From Alphaproteobacteria bacterium UBA3650 (lineage in GTDB: Bacteria; Pseudomonadota; Alphaproteobacteria; CAAHEQ01; UBA3637): a stretch of DNA of 6,757 nt. The stretch spans positions 1 to 6,757 of the forward strand of contig DFKH01000008.1 of NCBI GenBank assembly GCA_002373815.1, written 5' to 3'. The position numbers and the translations under genes are program-made. Below are positions 4,680 to 6,757 of the stretch, one piece after another (position 1 is the first letter of the stretch; each line of letters begins with the position of its first letter). A model generated the notes under the pieces. It was not told where the DNA came from. It ran no database searches and worked only from the letters and a program-made list of their open reading frames with translations.

Positions 4680-6689
4680 ATGTCTGATACTAAAAATGAA
4701 CAACAAGACAAGAGTAAATCGTGGTGGCAAAGACAGAAAGAAACAATCAGCGAATTGCTTCCAATTTATAAAGAGGCAATTAAGAATGATAAAAAACGTT
4801 TTATTACTTCTAGTGTAGCCAATTTAGGCATTGCTGTATTGTGGGGTGGGGCAATGCCGAGTGTTTCTGCGTGGTCACTGAATGCTTTACAAAGTGCAGT
4901 AGGACAAGGTGCTTATACATTGGCGGCAGCTTGTGGGCTTGGTTTACAAAGATTGTTGAATTCTTTAGATGGTGTTTTGAGTGTATATCAGGAAACAAAT
5001 CAAGAGGCTTTTAATTTTGTCGGCAAACAGCACCGCGGTATTACTAAAACAAAAAAAGCAAGCGAAATGCCCGAGGCGGCAAGGGGTGGAAAAAATGCTA
5101 CAGAAATAGCACAAGTTGCAATGCAAAGTGCGGGCTATGAGATGCAGTTATTAAATCAAACGGTGAACTTAGCTTTTTATATTCCATCAGCTCTTTTGGG
5201 AATAGGACACGTATTGATAAGAAATCCTGTTATGGGGAGTGTGGTTGCTGCTTCTGTGGGTATTAATAGTTATTTATCATATAAGAATGCGGTACAAAAC
5301 AATAAAAATAATGATGATTTTAGAAGGGTGAACAATAAGTTTTTAACTCGACAACGTGATGTTTTAGAACATCAACAGCGTGTAAAAGATTTGGGGATAG
5401 CAGAGAGCGAATATCAGGCTTTACGTAATCTGTCTGAAGATGCCACGAAGGCGATGGAAAGCAGAAACAAGCGTTATCGTAGAAATTATTTTATGAAAAT
5501 GCTTGTGGACTCTGTCACGACCATTGGTGTTGGTTTGTGGGCAGGTATTGAGGCTGTTAAAACGGGTAATTTGGGCCTTTTTGCTGCGTTGACTTCGGCC
5601 GCTAGTGTGGCAACATGGTCGTCACAAAGAGTTTATAGTATTGCAGCCAATATGGTTGAAACATTGGATAAAAGAAAAAATAGTGAAAAAGATTTATCAT
5701 ATGATCGCTCGCATGAATTAACATATGGGGATAAAACCCCTTCAAAAGTGCAAGGTCATTTTTCTGTTAAGGGTTTAAGTTATACTTATCCAGGTGCAGA
5801 CAAATCAGTTTTATCAAATATTAATTTGGATATTGGTAATGGATTGACAGTTATTACTGGTCCTTCTCATGGAGGAAAATCCACTTTGCTAAGGATGTTG
5901 ACTCATCGCCGAGAAGGAGCTGGTAGCGTTATTTTGGATGGTATTCCCGTGACCGATTTACCCAAAGGCTTTTTAGAGCAACAAATGGCGATTGTGAATC
6001 AGCAAGCAGATTACTTTGAGCAAAGAGATATTTCTGAAAATTTGGATTCTGTGCGAGCTCATGCAAATGAGGATGATAAAAAGAAAGCGTTAGAAAGTGT
6101 GGGCTTGTACAAAGAAATAGGAAAAAAAGGCTTAACCAGAAAAATGTCAGAATTGTCGGGTGGGCAAAGGCAAAGAGAAAATTTGGCTGAGTCAGTATTG
6201 CGCGCTTCTCCGATATTAATTTATGATGAACCAACGGCTAACTTGGATGCAGGAAAGAGAGTTAAAATTTTCCGTAAATTGATTGAATTAAGTAAAGAAC
6301 GTACTGTTATTGTTGTGACACATAATGCCCAGGAAATTATGGCGGCTGATCGTGTGATTACAATAGAAAATGGCCAAGTAACGCAAGATGGGACTCCATC
6401 GGCATTGGGATTGCAAAAAGGATATGTGCGAGATGTTCTTCGAAAGGCGCATAAATCTTTAAGATTGTCCAAAGAACAAAAACTTGAAAGAGATTTGTTT
6501 GCATTAAAACAGGCTGCATTAATGGGGTTAAAATCAAAGCGTACGCGAGATATAGCTACCAGATATAAAAGAGTTTTGGGTGATCGTTTAGCTAAACAGT
6601 TATTGACGGCAAAACCTGGTGAGTTAGATCAAGAAACACGACAAGTTATGATGGATCGTATCAGAGCTAATCAAAAAGCTAAAAGATGA
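4680..6689 (+). CDS. ABC transporter, type I exporter half-transporter (permease-ATPase fusion)
   Basis: A 669-residue inner-membrane protein expected to act as a homodimer, coupling ATP hydrolysis to export; the substrate is unknown. The N-terminus is charged and cytosolic. About six hydrophobic segments follow, near 41-60, 73-95, 160-180, 183-200, 273-291 and 296-315, with a long charged helical region between the fourth and fifth. The nucleotide-binding domain starts near 360: Walker A GPSHGGKST at 394-402 (His397 where Gly is usual), Q-loop Gln441/442, signature LSGGQRQR at 492-499, Walker B LIYDEPTANLD with Asp516 and Glu517, and His548 in VVTHN. From about 578 to the end is a Lys/Arg-rich tail outside the usual domain. 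The start at 4680 is set by AAGGAG; earlier in-frame starts lack a ribosome binding site. The membrane part is divergent, so a named subfamily cannot be assigned. No partner gene lies in the window, and no terminator follows before the next tRNA promoter. Confidence 0.9.
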   Translation: MSDTKNEQQDKSKSWWQRQKETISELLPIYKEAIKNDKKRFITSSVANLGIAVLWGGAMPSVSAWSLNALQSAVGQGAYTLAAACGLGLQRLLNSLDGVLSVYQETNQEAFNFVGKQHRGITKTKKASEMPEAARGGKNATEIAQVAMQSAGYEMQLLNQTVNLAFYIPSALLGIGHVLIRNPVMGSVVAASVGINSYLSYKNAVQNNKNNDDFRRVNNKFLTRQRDVLEHQQRVKDLGIAESEYQALRNLSEDATKAMESRNKRYRRNYFMKMLVDSVTTIGVGLWAGIEAVKTGNLGLFAALTSAASVATWSSQRVYSIAANMVETLDKRKNSEKDLSYDRSHELTYGDKTPSKVQGHFSVKGLSYTYPGADKSVLSNINLDIGNGLTVITGPSHGGKSTLLRMLTHRREGAGSVILDGIPVTDLPKGFLEQQMAIVNQQADYFEQRDISENLDSVRAHANEDDKKKALESVGLYKEIGKKGLTRKMSELSGGQRQRENLAESVLRASPILIYDEPTANLDAGKRVKIFRKLIELSKERTVIVVTHNAQEIMAADRVITIENGQVTQDGTPSALGLQKGYVRDVLRKAHKSLRLSKEQKLERDLFALKQAALMGLKSKRTRDIATRYKRVLGDRLAKQLLTAKPGELDQETRQVMMDRIRANQKAKR

Positions 6690-6695
6690 ATTTCC

Positions 6696-6724
6696 TTGAC
6701 GATTTGGGGAAAATGCGTTATAAT
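6696..6724 (+). promoter_or_regulatory. Promoter of the right-edge tRNA
   Basis: TTGACG (6696-6701), a 17-bp spacer and a perfect TATAAT (6719-6724). Expected start is near 6731, only about three bases before the tRNA. The -10 box is flanked by the inverted repeat TGCGT (6714-6718) / ACGCA (6725-6729). The -35 begins seven bases after the exporter stop codon. Confidence 0.85.
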
Positions 6725-6733
6725 ACGCACATT

Positions 6734-6757
6734 GGTCCCGTAGCTCAGCTGGATAGA
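6734..6757 (+). tRNA. tRNA gene, 5' part only (Arg-like), cut by the window edge
   Basis: Twenty-four bases fit the start of a tRNA: a seven-base acceptor strand GGTCCCG, TA, the D-stem GCTC and the D-loop AGCTGGATAGA. A strong promoter ends ten bases before it. The D-arm with GGATAGA is typical of arginine tRNAs, but the anticodon lies beyond the window, so the isotype is a guess. Confidence 0.85.

Noticed and set aside
5929..6472. Two minus-strand frames (83 and 101 codons) opposite the ATPase domain of the exporter
   Set aside because: They are antisense to conserved ABC motifs, and their products are low-complexity.

Overview
The window looks like chromosomal DNA of a low- to mid-GC Gram-negative bacterium, most probably an alphaproteobacterium. 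The best evidence is protein-level. The L13 C-terminal half (HPERVL, then HPHAAQQP and a LDIA-x-x-NPKNK tail) and the S9 ending FQFSKR behind a long Lys/Ala-rich N-terminal extension both resemble alphaproteobacterial versions. RNase P RNA is the bacterial type A form. Genus cannot be told from the sequence.

Layout, left to right: (1) An unrecognised plus-strand protein gene, open at the left edge and ending at 676. (2) Convergent to it, an AT-rich minus-strand gene (687-2363) for an OLD-family ATPase/TOPRIM nuclease with its own promoter; it is the one clear accessory, probably anti-phage, gene. (3) A 350-bp gap (2364-2713) holding that promoter, a plus-strand terminator-like hairpin with no evident gene, and small repeats. 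(4) A housekeeping block on the minus strand: rplM-rpsI (L13-S9) with a perfect-consensus promoter, one-nucleotide gene overlap and a terminator, followed by tRNA-Ala(GGC) with its own promoter and terminator. (5) A divergent intergenic region with a perfect 16-bp palindrome, then rnpB (RNase P RNA) on the plus strand. (6) A plus-strand type I ABC exporter half-transporter (4680-6689) with a His in the Walker A loop and a long basic tail. (7) Seven bases after its stop, the promoter of a tRNA gene (Arg-like) cut off by the right edge.

The translation genes (L13, S9, tRNA-Ala, RNase P RNA, tRNA) form a core neighbourhood in which RNase P matures the tRNAs. The OLD gene lies on the 3' side of tRNA-Ala, a common place for acquired DNA. 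No CRISPR array, insertion sequence, transposase, reverse transcriptase or helicase partner was found. The most interesting items are the stand-alone OLD nuclease, the unknown left-edge protein, the palindrome between rplM and rnpB, the histone-H1-like extension of S9, and the unusual ABC exporter.
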